Assembly (NCBI GenBank): GCA_027365215.1
Contig: DAHXNT010000007.1
Location: 552-15,908 of the forward strand
Origin: Microcaldota archaeon
GTDB lineage: Archaea > Micrarchaeota > Micrarchaeia > Micrarchaeales > Micrarchaeaceae
DNA length: 15,357 nucleotides
Direction: 5' to 3'
How positions within the stretch are numbered: position 1 is the first letter of the stretch; each line of letters begins with the position of its first letter. The position numbers and the translations under genes are program-made. The notes below the pieces were generated by a model. That model saw only the letters and a program-made list of their open reading frames with translations. It ran no database searches and was not told where the DNA came from. This document shows, in pieces, positions 6,063-12,738 of the stretch.

Positions 6063-6302
6063 ATGAAATGCAACAAATGCAATGAAGAAGTAACAATGTG
6101 TGAGAACTGTGGTATGCAGTTTGATAAAAGGGGCATGTCAATCTACTGCCTTGTCGTGAAAGAGGGCTCAACGATTATTTTTAAAGATGAAAATGTTGTG
6201 AATAAAAAGAAACACCTGCATCATCACTATTGCAGTGGCGAATGCATAAAAGTAAGCGGCGGTAATATCGGTGAGGCAGATGACGCAGAAAGTTACGACT
6301 AA
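6063..6302 (+). CDS. Cys/His-rich mini-protein, two CxxC pairs
   Basis: The 79-residue protein starts MKCNKCNEEVTMCENCGMQF, with two CxxC pairs, and later has KKHLHHHYCSGEC, a histidine run followed by CxxxC. Together these could form one or two zinc- or soft-metal-binding knuckles of treble-clef type. I do not recognise an exact family. A GATGA site at 6054-6058 ends four bases before the ATG at 6063, matching the spacing in neighbouring genes, and the preceding stop is 13 bases upstream. The C-terminus (GEADDAESYD) is acidic. Local base composition is A/T-rich, like the flavoprotein gene that follows. The likely role is metal binding within the cluster; DNA binding is an alternative. Confidence 0.75.
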   Translation: MKCNKCNEEVTMCENCGMQFDKRGMSIYCLVVKEGSTIIFKDENVVNKKKHLHHHYCSGECIKVSGGNIGEADDAESYD

Positions 6303-6324
6303 GAAAGTTAAATAGGTGGCCAAC

Positions 6325-7356
6325 ATGAAAGGCGAAATCAAAAAATATGACGTAATAATTGCAGGAGCAAGCTTTGCTGGACTTGCAGTGGCAAGCAAAA
6401 TAAAGAAGGGTAATATCCTGTTGATTGACAGACATGAAATCGGAAGCTTCCAGTCATCAGCATGCGGCACATCTGTAAAAATGGTTAAAGATGTTGGCTG
6501 TGAGGAATCGATATTAAAGACGTTTGATGCCTTAACAGTACATACAAAAAACACAGTGACAGATATCTCCATACCTCTTCAGTTCTGCACTATTGACTAC
6601 AAGAAATTCTGCAAGAAATTGGCGGCTCAGAACAATGCAGACTTCCTAAAAGCCACAATCAGAGGGATAAAAGACTCTGCAGTAGTAACAAGCGGGGGTG
6701 ATTTTAATGCGGATATCATCGTTGACTGCACAGGATGGGATGCGGTTCTGGCCGCTTCTGTAGAAAAAGGCTATGTAGACAGAGAAATGTTGAGTTTTGG
6801 GATAGAAACCGAAGTTCCGTATGAGGATAACAAGCTAAGGTTCTTTGTGGATCCGGACATCATCAAAAATGGTGCGGCGTGGATTTTTCCATGCAATGGG
6901 ACAGCAAGGTTTGGGGTTGGCAGCTATGCTGGTGACACGCAAATACTCAAGAATCTGGAGAAGTTCGTTAGCAGTTACGGCTTAAAGACCGGTGAACTCC
7001 ATGGTGGGTTCTTCTGCTACTGCCTTAAGGAACCTGTTATTAAGAGCATGTTTGTAGTAGGATGTGCAGCCGGGCAGACGCTGCCTCTGACAGGCGAGGG
7101 AATCAGGAGAAGCGTTTATTTCGGCTTGAGATGTGGAGAGATAATCCAGAGAGTGCTTGACAATAAGATTTCCTTAGAACGGGGGCTTGAAGAATATCGT
7201 AAATACGCGCTGAAAGGTGAAAAAAGATATGCTGATTTGCTTAAGGCGCAGAAAAAGCTTCCAGCTTTGGCAAATTGGGAACTAAACGCAATATGTAAGG
7301 GTTTGAGTATAGGCCCAGTTGCAAAAAAGGCTTGGAAGATATATGAAGGGATATGA
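6325..7356 (+). CDS. FAD-dependent oxidoreductase, geranylgeranyl-reductase/FixC-like
   Basis: The 343-residue flavoprotein starts with a Rossmann FAD-binding fold: DVIIAGASFAGLAVAS (GxSxxG in place of GxGxxG), followed by acidic ILLIDRHEIG. WIFPCNGTARFGVGSY and VVGCAAGQTLPLTGEGI are the usual later motifs of the geranylgeranyl reductase/FixC/lycopene-cyclase group; the second normally reads GDAAG, and here Asp is replaced by Cys. Eleven cysteines, including a CxC (FCYCLKE), are high for a cytosolic flavoprotein. GGTGG ends five bases before the ATG at 6325; an in-frame GTG at 6316 lies within it. It is the last and largest gene of the metal-handling run. Archaeal lipid-double-bond reduction is one possible role; context suggests instead electron transfer to or from a metal or thiol partner, which is inference. 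Low G+C compared with flanks hints at transfer. Confidence 0.82.
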   Translation: MKGEIKKYDVIIAGASFAGLAVASKIKKGNILLIDRHEIGSFQSSACGTSVKMVKDVGCEESILKTFDALTVHTKNTVTDISIPLQFCTIDYKKFCKKLAAQNNADFLKATIRGIKDSAVVTSGGDFNADIIVDCTGWDAVLAASVEKGYVDREMLSFGIETEVPYEDNKLRFFVDPDIIKNGAAWIFPCNGTARFGVGSYAGDTQILKNLEKFVSSYGLKTGELHGGFFCYCLKEPVIKSMFVVGCAAGQTLPLTGEGIRRSVYFGLRCGEIIQRVLDNKISLERGLEEYRKYALKGEKRYADLLKAQKKLPALANWELNAICKGLSIGPVAKKAWKIYEGI

Positions 7357-7368
7357 AAAGCGAAAATG

Positions 7369-7384
7369 AATAAAAATATTTATT
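7369..7384. repeat. A/T-only inverted repeat after the flavoprotein gene
   Basis: Arms AATAAA and TTTATT flank a 4-base spacer. It lies 12 bases after the flavoprotein stop and upstream of the tRNA promoter. It could be part of a transcription stop or start region, but such A/T symmetry arises easily by chance. Confidence 0.3.
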
Positions 7385-7404
7385 GTAAAACTTTCAAGGA
7401 ATGC

Positions 7405-7412
7405 TATAATAT
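7405..7412 (+). promoter_or_regulatory. TATA-like box for tRNA-Gln
   Basis: TATAATAT is centred about 28 bases before the first base of the tRNA, the expected archaeal distance for a transcript that starts at or near the mature 5' end. It may also serve the VKOR gene, which begins 25 bases after the tRNA. Confidence 0.5.
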
Positions 7413-7436
7413 GTTGTTTTCCTATAATGGTAGTGC

Positions 7437-7509
7437 AGCCCCGTCGTCTAGCGGCCAAGGACCACGGGCTTTGGACCCGTGTACATCGGTTCGAATCCGG
7501 TCGGGGCTA
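7437..7509 (+). tRNA. tRNA-Gln (anticodon TTG)
   Basis: The 73 bases fold as a full cloverleaf. The acceptor stem AGCCCCG pairs with CGGGGCT (7502-7508), with discriminator A at 7509. The D arm is GTC...GAC with TAGCGGCCAAG in the loop. The anticodon stem ACGGG/CCCGT encloses loop CTTTGGA with anticodon TTG. The T arm is ATCGG-TTCGAAT-CCGGT. The variable loop is 4 bases. No intron is present and the CCA end is not encoded. TTG reads CAA, and with wobble CAG, as glutamine. In archaea this tRNA is usually charged with glutamate and then amidated by GatDE. Confidence 0.95.
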
Positions 7510-7534
7510 TGTTTCATGAAAGGAAGACGATCGA

Positions 7535-8038
7535 ATGAGATGCAGTAGGAAGGATTTCGTTATACTGACTGCGATGTCGATAATAGGCATCATATCTGCA
7601 ATGACCGTTATATACGAGCTCAATGTGGTGCACACGCTTCCGCCGCTGTGCGAGCTCGGGAACGTCAGCGGCGTGCAGATAAACTGCGCAAAGGTCCTCC
7701 TGTCGCCCTACTCGAGCATAAACATCTTGGGGTTCAACTTCTCCCTGGACTTCCTCGCCGCAGGATGGTTCGTGGTGAACATAATCCTAGTGATCGCGCT
7801 GGTCACGATGGCCGATAGCCATGCGAGGGCCGTATTCAAGGGCCTGTTTGCATGGAGGTTCATTGGCCTTGCGATTGTGCCTTACCTGGTCTATCTGGAG
7901 CTTTTCGTGGTGCACAGCATATGCGTTTACTGCACGATAATGCACGGCGCAATACTTGTTGACTTCGGGATAATAAGCTATTTGGTGTTCTCAAAGGGCT
8001 CGGAGATACGGAAGGGGCTGTTCGGGTCCTGTACCTGA
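7535..8038 (+). CDS. VKOR-family membrane protein (disulfide-bond formation)
   Basis: The 167-residue protein has about four to five hydrophobic helices and the four cysteines that define the vitamin K epoxide reductase family: C39 in PPLCELG and C51 in INCAKVLLSPYSSI, plus the CxxC pair C130-C133 in HSICVYCTIMH. In microbes, VKOR re-oxidises a thioredoxin-like partner and passes electrons to quinone, so driving disulfide formation. No thioredoxin partner is fused or adjacent. The ATG at 7535 follows an AGGAAG stretch and lies 25 bases after the tRNA, so it may be transcribed with it. It converges on mre11 with an 8-base gap. Given the cysteine-rich cluster just upstream, a link through thiol chemistry is conceivable but not shown. 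Confidence 0.9.
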   Translation: MRCSRKDFVILTAMSIIGIISAMTVIYELNVVHTLPPLCELGNVSGVQINCAKVLLSPYSSINILGFNFSLDFLAAGWFVVNIILVIALVTMADSHARAVFKGLFAWRFIGLAIVPYLVYLELFVVHSICVYCTIMHGAILVDFGIISYLVFSKGSEIRKGLFGSCT

Positions 8039-8046
8039 GCCCTGAG

Positions 8047-9276
8047 CTATTCCGCGGCGCTGTCCTCCTTCAGCAGCTCGGCCAGCACCTTCTTGACTAT
8101 TGAATCCTTGTTGCCCTCGCTTGTTAGCATGTTGAACAGGGCTATCGCGTCTATGCTGTCGGTGAATTTCTGCTCCTTGAGCTTCGCGTTCAGCATGCTG
8201 GCTCCAAGCTCCCTTATGGATTGGTTTCCGGACCTGTTGGCTCTCAGCTCTTCCATGCTTCTCTCCGACTCTACGCTCTTGAGGCCGCTGACATCCATGC
8301 TCATGTAGGCCTTGCCTGCGTATCTCTGCATCACCTGCCTTACCGGCATGTCGACAATGGTGAATCCGTTGGCTATCGTGCCTTCAAGCACTATCCTTAT
8401 CACGGGCTTGCCGGACGACTTCTCCAGCACCTCTTCTATCTCTTCCTCGCACTTCTCCTCTATGGCCTTCGGTTTCGCGTCTTTCACTTCTATCTTCCTG
8501 ACCGCAAGCTGCCTGGAGCCTATCTGCACGAACTCGTGCCTGCCGGTAGAGGTGTCGAACAGTATGAACCCCTTCGATTCCTGCTCGCCGTCCTTGAGCT
8601 GCGTGAGCACCGTGCTCCCCGGTATGAGGAATGGCTTGCCATGCACTTTCCTCTCAACCCTGCTGTGTATGTGGCCGTCTACGTAAAGGTCGTATCCATT
8701 TGGCAGCTCCTCCTCGCGTATGAACTCGTCGCTGAACGGCAGAAGCTCGTATGTCGACTGGTGGAACATGAATATGTTGAACGCGCCGCTTACCGGCTTA
8801 GGATCCAGACTTTCGAGCAGCGGCTTCACGCGCTCCTCCGAAGTGCCGCCCAGGCCGAACACTGCTACCTTCTCGCCGTCCATCTCCACTACGGTGACCG
8901 ACTCGCTCGTGTCTACCAGCATGCCGGCGATGCCAAGCAGCATCAGCGCGTTCTCCTTGCCCTCCGCCACCCTTTCGTGAGTGCCTGATACAGCGACTAT
9001 CGGAATGGTGGTGTGGTTCTTCTCCTTTCCGTTAAGCAGGTTTGTATATGATACGACTTTCGCCTTCCACTCCCTGTTTGACAGTTCACTGAATATCCTC
9101 ATGCCCCTGGCCAGCACGTCTGGCTTCGGGAACCTCTTGTCGAATACGTCTCCCGGTATGAGTATCATGTCTGCCATGCTGCTTGCCATGGCGAGAGCCT
9201 TCTCTGCCTGTGTGAAGGAGTCCTCGTAGAACCTTTCGTAGCCGAAATGCATGTCTGATACTATCGCTATTTTCAT
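8047..9276 (-). CDS. mre11: Mre11-type DNA double-strand-break nuclease
   Basis: The 409-residue protein carries the calcineurin-like phosphoesterase motifs in Mre11 order: SDMHFG (D8, H10), GDVFD (D43), SGTHE (H100), MFHQS (H172) and DGHIH (H202, H204), followed by a roughly 200-residue capping/C-terminal region. Mre11 works with Rad50 to trim DNA ends at double-strand breaks using two metal ions. The usual GNHD reads GTHE here, replacing the metal-binding Asn by Thr (T99). No rad50 gene is in the window. The start ATG at 9276 is four bases after GGTGA, and that GGTGA includes the stop codon of the upstream DHH gene, so the two are translationally coupled. A related exonuclease of the SbcD/Mre11 group is the only real alternative. 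Confidence 0.88.
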   Translation of the reverse strand: MKIAIVSDMHFGYERFYEDSFTQAEKALAMASSMADMILIPGDVFDKRFPKPDVLARGMRIFSELSNREWKAKVVSYTNLLNGKEKNHTTIPIVAVSGTHERVAEGKENALMLLGIAGMLVDTSESVTVVEMDGEKVAVFGLGGTSEERVKPLLESLDPKPVSGAFNIFMFHQSTYELLPFSDEFIREEELPNGYDLYVDGHIHSRVERKVHGKPFLIPGSTVLTQLKDGEQESKGFILFDTSTGRHEFVQIGSRQLAVRKIEVKDAKPKAIEEKCEEEIEEVLEKSSGKPVIRIVLEGTIANGFTIVDMPVRQVMQRYAGKAYMSMDVSGLKSVESERSMEELRANRSGNQSIRELGASMLNAKLKEQKFTDSIDAIALFNMLTSEGNKDSIVKKVLAELLKEDSAAE

Positions 9277-9280
9277 GCCT

Positions 9281-10288
9281 TCACCTCTTGCCCCGTTGCC
9301 CGTTTCCCGTAATCTTGCCGGATATGCCGCTTATCAGCGCGGCTACAATCTCGTCGGCCTTGTCCTTTTCCGGACCGTATGCGCCGGCAGCGCACGGATG
9401 GCCGCCTCCCGATCCGCCTATTATACGGGCCGCATTCCTCATCATGATGCCGAGATGAATCCCGTACTTTTCATCAAGGGTGGGCCGCAGCCTTGCGGAC
9501 ACCGCAACCTCGCTCTCGTTCTCCGAGTAGAATATGGAGGCGTCAGCACCCATGTTTATTGCAAGGTCGGCGACTTCGCTTGCATGCCCCTTGGACCTTC
9601 CGTGTATGAATAGCATATTGCTGATGACATCAGAATTAGAGTGGCACAGATCCGCAAGCATTTCCAGCCTGTGCTCCGGCAGCGGCGGCTTATGGAAGTC
9701 CTCCTGCAGCCTTATGTAGCTGGTTTCGGCCCGTGCGAAGAGCTCCGCGAGCTGCGCGAACGTTTGGTATGACGCGTTCTTGAACTCTGCCGAATCCGAT
9801 ATTATCCCAAGCGCGATAAGCTTCGCGCCGTTCTTGGATATGTCTGCGCCGAGTTCCTTTATGATTTCATACACCATGCTGGAGGTAGAGTTGTAGCTTT
9901 CATCGTCGAATGACATTACCGATGCCGCCGGGATCTCTTCGGGAGCATGGTGGTCTATTATCAGTATGTCGCGCTTGCGCTCCTTCAGAGGCTCTTCGAA
10001 CGCGCCGCAGCCGCCGAAGTTGTTGACGTCGAGCATTATCACAAGTTCCGCATCGGTCCTGAATTCCTTATCGAACTTTGCGCTAATGCCCAGTTTTTTA
10101 AGGATGTTGGCGGCGTTCCTGGTTATGGAATCTGGCATCGACACTACGCTGTCATTAAGCAGCCTTGACAACGCAACTGCAGAGGCAACGGAATCCGTAT
10201 CGCCCATCGAATGGAAGGTTATCATGACCTTCTTGTCTCTGGCTGCCTTCAGTATTGATACGGTTTCCTTTAGGCCTATCCTAGTCAT
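9281..10288 (-). CDS. DHH/DHHA1-family phosphoesterase (NrnA/RecJ-like)
   Basis: The 335-residue protein has the DHH domain motifs: FHSMGDTDS (H26, D30, D32), MLDVNN (D87), IDHHAP (112-117) and ISDSAEF. These are followed by a DHHA1 domain ending in GGSGGGHPCAAGAYGP, the nucleic-acid or nucleotide-binding loop. These residues coordinate Mn ions for hydrolysing phosphodiester bonds in short RNA, pAp or single-stranded DNA. The length suits the nanoRNase/pAp-phosphatase group more than full RecJ, but the substrate is open; cyclic dinucleotides are also possible. The start ATG overlaps the prefoldin stop as ATGA, and the gene ends four bases before the mre11 start. Sitting between a chaperone subunit and Mre11, it may serve DNA repair or RNA turnover. 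Confidence 0.87.
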   Translation of the reverse strand: MTRIGLKETVSILKAARDKKVMITFHSMGDTDSVASAVALSRLLNDSVVSMPDSITRNAANILKKLGISAKFDKEFRTDAELVIMLDVNNFGGCGAFEEPLKERKRDILIIDHHAPEEIPAASVMSFDDESYNSTSSMVYEIIKELGADISKNGAKLIALGIISDSAEFKNASYQTFAQLAELFARAETSYIRLQEDFHKPPLPEHRLEMLADLCHSNSDVISNMLFIHGRSKGHASEVADLAINMGADASIFYSENESEVAVSARLRPTLDEKYGIHLGIMMRNAARIIGGSGGGHPCAAGAYGPEKDKADEIVAALISGISGKITGNGQRGKR

Positions 10289-10644
10289 GCGCCGCTTCCC
10301 GCTTGGCCGCCCTGAGCCGCGCTTATGGCGCTGGACAGCTTTGTCCTCATGTCCTTCTCCTTCGTAGAGAGGTCAGCGTATTGCTTTTCAACGGACTTGA
10401 GGCGCATCTCGGTGAACTCCTGCTTGTCCTTTATGTCCTTTACCGCCTCGTCCTTAGAGACCTCTATGAAGAAGCCGCCTACGCTCTTGTATATGGAGCC
10501 GCTCGCCTTCTCCGCCTCCTCTAAGGCCTCCTTGTACTCTATCTGCCTCATCTTGAACTGCTCCCTCTGTATGGATACCGACTGAAGCTGTTCCTGCACT
10601 ACCTGGTACTCGTTGGCCATGTTGTTGAGCTCTTCTTGCTCCAT
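10285..10644 (-). CDS. pfdB: Prefoldin beta subunit
   Basis: The 119-residue protein has two heptad-rich helices, about 1-45 and 70-110, joined by a short Gly-Phe hairpin (YKSVGGFFIEVSKDEAVKD), which is the beta-prefoldin plan. Archaeal prefoldin is an alpha2-beta4 hexamer whose coiled-coil arms hold unfolded proteins and pass them to the thermosome. The alpha subunit is not in this window. The C-terminal tail AAQGGQAGSGA is low complexity. A GTGAT site lies just before the ATG at 10644, and a TATA-like box sits 33-42 bases upstream in the 54-base gap after nuoD, so it may have its own promoter. Its stop overlaps the DHH start. Confidence 0.9.
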   Translation of the reverse strand: MEQEELNNMANEYQVVQEQLQSVSIQREQFKMRQIEYKEALEEAEKASGSIYKSVGGFFIEVSKDEAVKDIKDKQEFTEMRLKSVEKQYADLSTKEKDMRTKLSSAISAAQGGQAGSGA

Positions 10645-10676
10645 GCTATCACTCGCTTGTACTATTTGTTCTGGCC

Positions 10677-10686
10677 GCTTAAAATT
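10677..10686 (-). promoter_or_regulatory. TATA-like box for pfdB-DHH-mre11
   Basis: On the minus strand the gap after nuoD holds AATTTTAAGC, centred about 37 bases before the pfdB ATG. Transcription about 25 bases downstream would leave a leader of about 12 bases containing the GTGAT site. This is the only non-overlapping junction in the minus-strand run from nuoA to pfdB. Confidence 0.4.
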
Positions 10687-10698
10687 GCTTGCCTTCTG

Positions 10699-11796
10699 CT
10701 ACCTGTCTATCTCTCCCATTACCATGTCAAGTGAACCTGATATGACTACCAGGTCTGCGAACTTGGCCCCCTCGGCGATTTTCGGCAGAACGGAGAGGTT
10801 GATGAATGTGGGGGACCTGAGGGATATCCTGTAGGGCTTCTGCTTGTCCGGGACCATGTAGATTATGCCCTCGCCCTTCGGCAGCTCCCTGTGGTTTACC
10901 ACTATGTCGGGCTTTGCCGCCGGGCCTATGAGCTTTACGGGCACGCCCAAGACGTCGGGATCCTTCGGCATCATGTCTAGGGCCTGCCTTATTATCTTGA
11001 TGCTCTCGAGCATCTCACGGTACCTTACCCTGTACCTGTCGAAGTTGTCCCCCTTTGAGCCGGTGGGCACGATGAACTTTACCTTGTCGTATATGTAGTA
11101 GGGCATGTTCTTCCTGATGTCGTATTCTACGCCAGAGCCCCTGAGCACGGGCCCTGACACACCGTACTCTATTGCGGTGTCCCTGTCCAGTATGCCGACG
11201 TTCTTCATCCTCTCCATGAATATCGGATCGCTCTCGGTAACGTCAGGATATGATGCAAAATTGCGCTCCAGGTAGTCCACCAGCCTGTGCGCCCTGTCCA
11301 CGAAATCCGCCGGAAGCTGCTTGTTGAATCCGCCGAGCCTGAGGTTGACGTAGAACATCCTGGTGCCCGATATGTCCTCGAGGAACTTGAGTATCTCCTG
11401 CCTTTCCCTCATGCACCACATGAACATCGTGAACATCTGGCCGAGCTCGTTGCACTGCGTGCCGAGCCATATCAGGTGGCTGGCTATCCTCTGCAGCTCC
11501 AGCATCACTACGCGCGCGACCTGCGCGGCCTCTTTCACTTCCTTGCCGATAGCAAGCTCTACTGTCGAAACATAAAGGTCGTCCCAGCTGAGCGATGCGA
11601 CGTAGTCCAGCTTTTCGGTGTAGGAGGGGCTCTGCATGTACATCCTGTTCTCCATCAGCTTCTCCACTCCCCTGTGCAGGAAGCCTATGTGCGGGGTAAC
11701 GCCCTTTATCGTATCGCCGTCGACGTCGACCACCAATCTGAGCACCCCGTGCGTGCTCGGATGTATCGGGCCTACGTTTATCCTCATTATGGTCAT
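10699..11796 (-). CDS. nuoD: Complex I subunit NuoD (49-kDa)
   Basis: The 365-residue protein begins with the family signature GPIHPSTHGVLRL (residues 9-21), then IGFLHRGVEKLMENR (38-51), QSPSYTEKLDYVASLSW, the sequence ELQRIASHLIWLGTQ, and GTRMFYVNLRLGGFN. NuoD with NuoB forms the quinone pocket: the conserved His in the HPSTHG loop and Tyr in the EKLDY segment are present. The chosen ATG at 11796 overlaps the nuoC stop as ATGA and matches where the family begins; an upstream ATG at 11877 would add 27 unrelated residues inside nuoC. The length is slightly below that of bacterial NuoD. The usual next gene nuoH is absent, prefoldin follows, and subunits H-N must be elsewhere. Confidence 0.95.
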   Translation of the reverse strand: MTIMRINVGPIHPSTHGVLRLVVDVDGDTIKGVTPHIGFLHRGVEKLMENRMYMQSPSYTEKLDYVASLSWDDLYVSTVELAIGKEVKEAAQVARVVMLELQRIASHLIWLGTQCNELGQMFTMFMWCMRERQEILKFLEDISGTRMFYVNLRLGGFNKQLPADFVDRAHRLVDYLERNFASYPDVTESDPIFMERMKNVGILDRDTAIEYGVSGPVLRGSGVEYDIRKNMPYYIYDKVKFIVPTGSKGDNFDRYRVRYREMLESIKIIRQALDMMPKDPDVLGVPVKLIGPAAKPDIVVNHRELPKGEGIIYMVPDKQKPYRISLRSPTFINLSVLPKIAEGAKFADLVVISGSLDMVMGEIDR

Positions 11797-12188
11797 TGCG
11801 ACGCACCATCCTTGCCATTCCTGTAATCGGCCCCCCAGGTAAAGCTTTTCCTGAGCGGATACTCGTCGCTGTTCCATTCCTCAAGGAGAAGCCTGCGTAC
11901 CTTCCTGCCTTTGACCTCTATCCCAAACATCTCGTACATCTCCCTCTCGTACCAGTCTGCCGCCCGAAAGAGGCCGATGACGCTGTCTATCGACGGGTTC
12001 TCGTGGGGCAGCTTGACATTGATAATGCTCTCCTCGTTCGTAGAGAGGTTGTGGAGTATGTAAACCACCTCGAAGCGGTCGTTGTAATCAACGGCCGTTA
12101 TCTTCTTCAGGTAGCTGAACCCCTTCGCCTTCATCTCTCCCAATTTCCTCAGCAATGCTTCTTTCTCTATCTCCGACAGTCTTACCAC
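11793..12188 (-). CDS. nuoC: Complex I subunit NuoC (30-kDa)
   Basis: The 131-residue protein ends with the NuoC signature LFRAADWYEREMYEMFGIEV, then RRLLLEEWNSDEYPLRKSF. The first part, GFSYLKKITAVDY...FEVVYILHNL, matches the N-terminal ferredoxin-like fold of the subunit. NuoC supports NuoD and NuoB in the peripheral arm. It is short compared with bacterial NuoC (about 180-200) but usual for archaea. The start is uncertain: the GTG at 12188 overlaps nuoB by 101 bases, whereas an in-frame ATG at 12134 (MKAKGFSYL) would cut the overlap to 47 bases and still keep the conserved fold. The gene ends as ATGA with nuoD. Confidence 0.92.
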   Translation of the reverse strand: MVRLSEIEKEALLRKLGEMKAKGFSYLKKITAVDYNDRFEVVYILHNLSTNEESIINVKLPHENPSIDSVIGLFRAADWYEREMYEMFGIEVKGRKVRRLLLEEWNSDEYPLRKSFTWGADYRNGKDGASQ

Positions 12189-12738
12189 CTACTTTGTCCT
12201 GCAGCTTCATCATCGCGGCGAACAGGTTTTCCGGAGGCGGCGGGCAGCCTGCAACGTATACGTCCACAGGGAGCACCTGATCTATCCCCTGTATTATGTT
12301 GTAGCTCTCCCACCACGGGCCCCCAGAGGTTGCACATTCGCCGTATGCGATGACGTACTTCGGGGATGCCATCTGGTCGTAAAACCTCTTCACCCTTGGG
12401 ACCATGGACTTCGTGACCCAGCCGGCCACTATCATGACGTCGTTCTGCCTCGGCGTAGACCTGAACAGCAGATACCCCTTCCTTTCAGCATCGACCTGCG
12501 ACGCGCCGAACGCCATGAGCTCTATGCCGCAGCACGCCAGGCCGAACTGCGCTGGCCATAGCGAATTGGTCTTTCCCCACTTTAGCACTTTCTTTGAGAG
12601 CAGCTTCGTTACGTCGCTAAGCCTGGTGAACAGGGCGTTTGGCGGCACCCTGTAGCTCTTGAGCGACTGCTCGGTTATCGCGCTCATCTTGTCCTCTGCG
12701 TTGAGGAACTCCTCTTCGGAATAAGGTGCATCAGACAT
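12088..12738 (-). CDS. nuoB: Complex I subunit NuoB (20-kDa, N2 iron-sulfur cluster)
   Basis: The 216-residue protein has all four ligands for cluster N2: adjacent C69-C70 in LACCGIELM, C135 in GECATSGG and C165 in VAGCPPPPE. N2 is the last iron-sulfur centre before quinone. I chose the ATG at 12738 (MSDAPYSEEEF), which overlaps the end of nuoA by 8 bases and has GTGA six bases upstream; a start at 12789 would add a Trp/Pro-rich tail antiparallel to family expectation. After the conserved core ends near MMKLQDK, the protein continues for about 37 charged residues (GDRERSIAEEIGRDEGEG...), and this tail is what overlaps nuoC. The family core itself is standard. Confidence 0.95.
   Translation of the reverse strand: MSDAPYSEEEFLNAEDKMSAITEQSLKSYRVPPNALFTRLSDVTKLLSKKVLKWGKTNSLWPAQFGLACCGIELMAFGASQVDAERKGYLLFRSTPRQNDVMIVAGWVTKSMVPRVKRFYDQMASPKYVIAYGECATSGGPWWESYNIIQGIDQVLPVDVYVAGCPPPPENLFAAMMKLQDKVGGKTVGDRERSIAEEIGRDEGEGVQLPEEDNGR

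Noticed and set aside
4613..7509. Attachment-site duplication of the tRNA-Gln end bordering the A/T-rich block
   Set aside because: I looked for a second copy of the T-arm or acceptor sequence near the left side of the block and saw none, and there is no integrase gene.
7366..7548. 60-codon frame spanning the tRNA-Gln gene
   Set aside because: It runs through the complete tRNA and its promoter; the tRNA fold is unambiguous.
8039..8046. Shared terminator between convergent VKOR and mre11
   Set aside because: The 8-base gap has no T-run or stable hairpin that I can defend.
8221..8988. 255-codon plus-strand open frame opposite mre11
   Set aside because: It lies wholly antisense to a confident Mre11 gene, with a Leu/His/Tyr/Arg-skewed composition typical of reverse-strand frames in this G+C range, and no ribosome site.
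10865..11842. Several plus-strand frames opposite nuoD
   Set aside because: Antisense shadows of a conserved complex I subunit with no recognisable domain.
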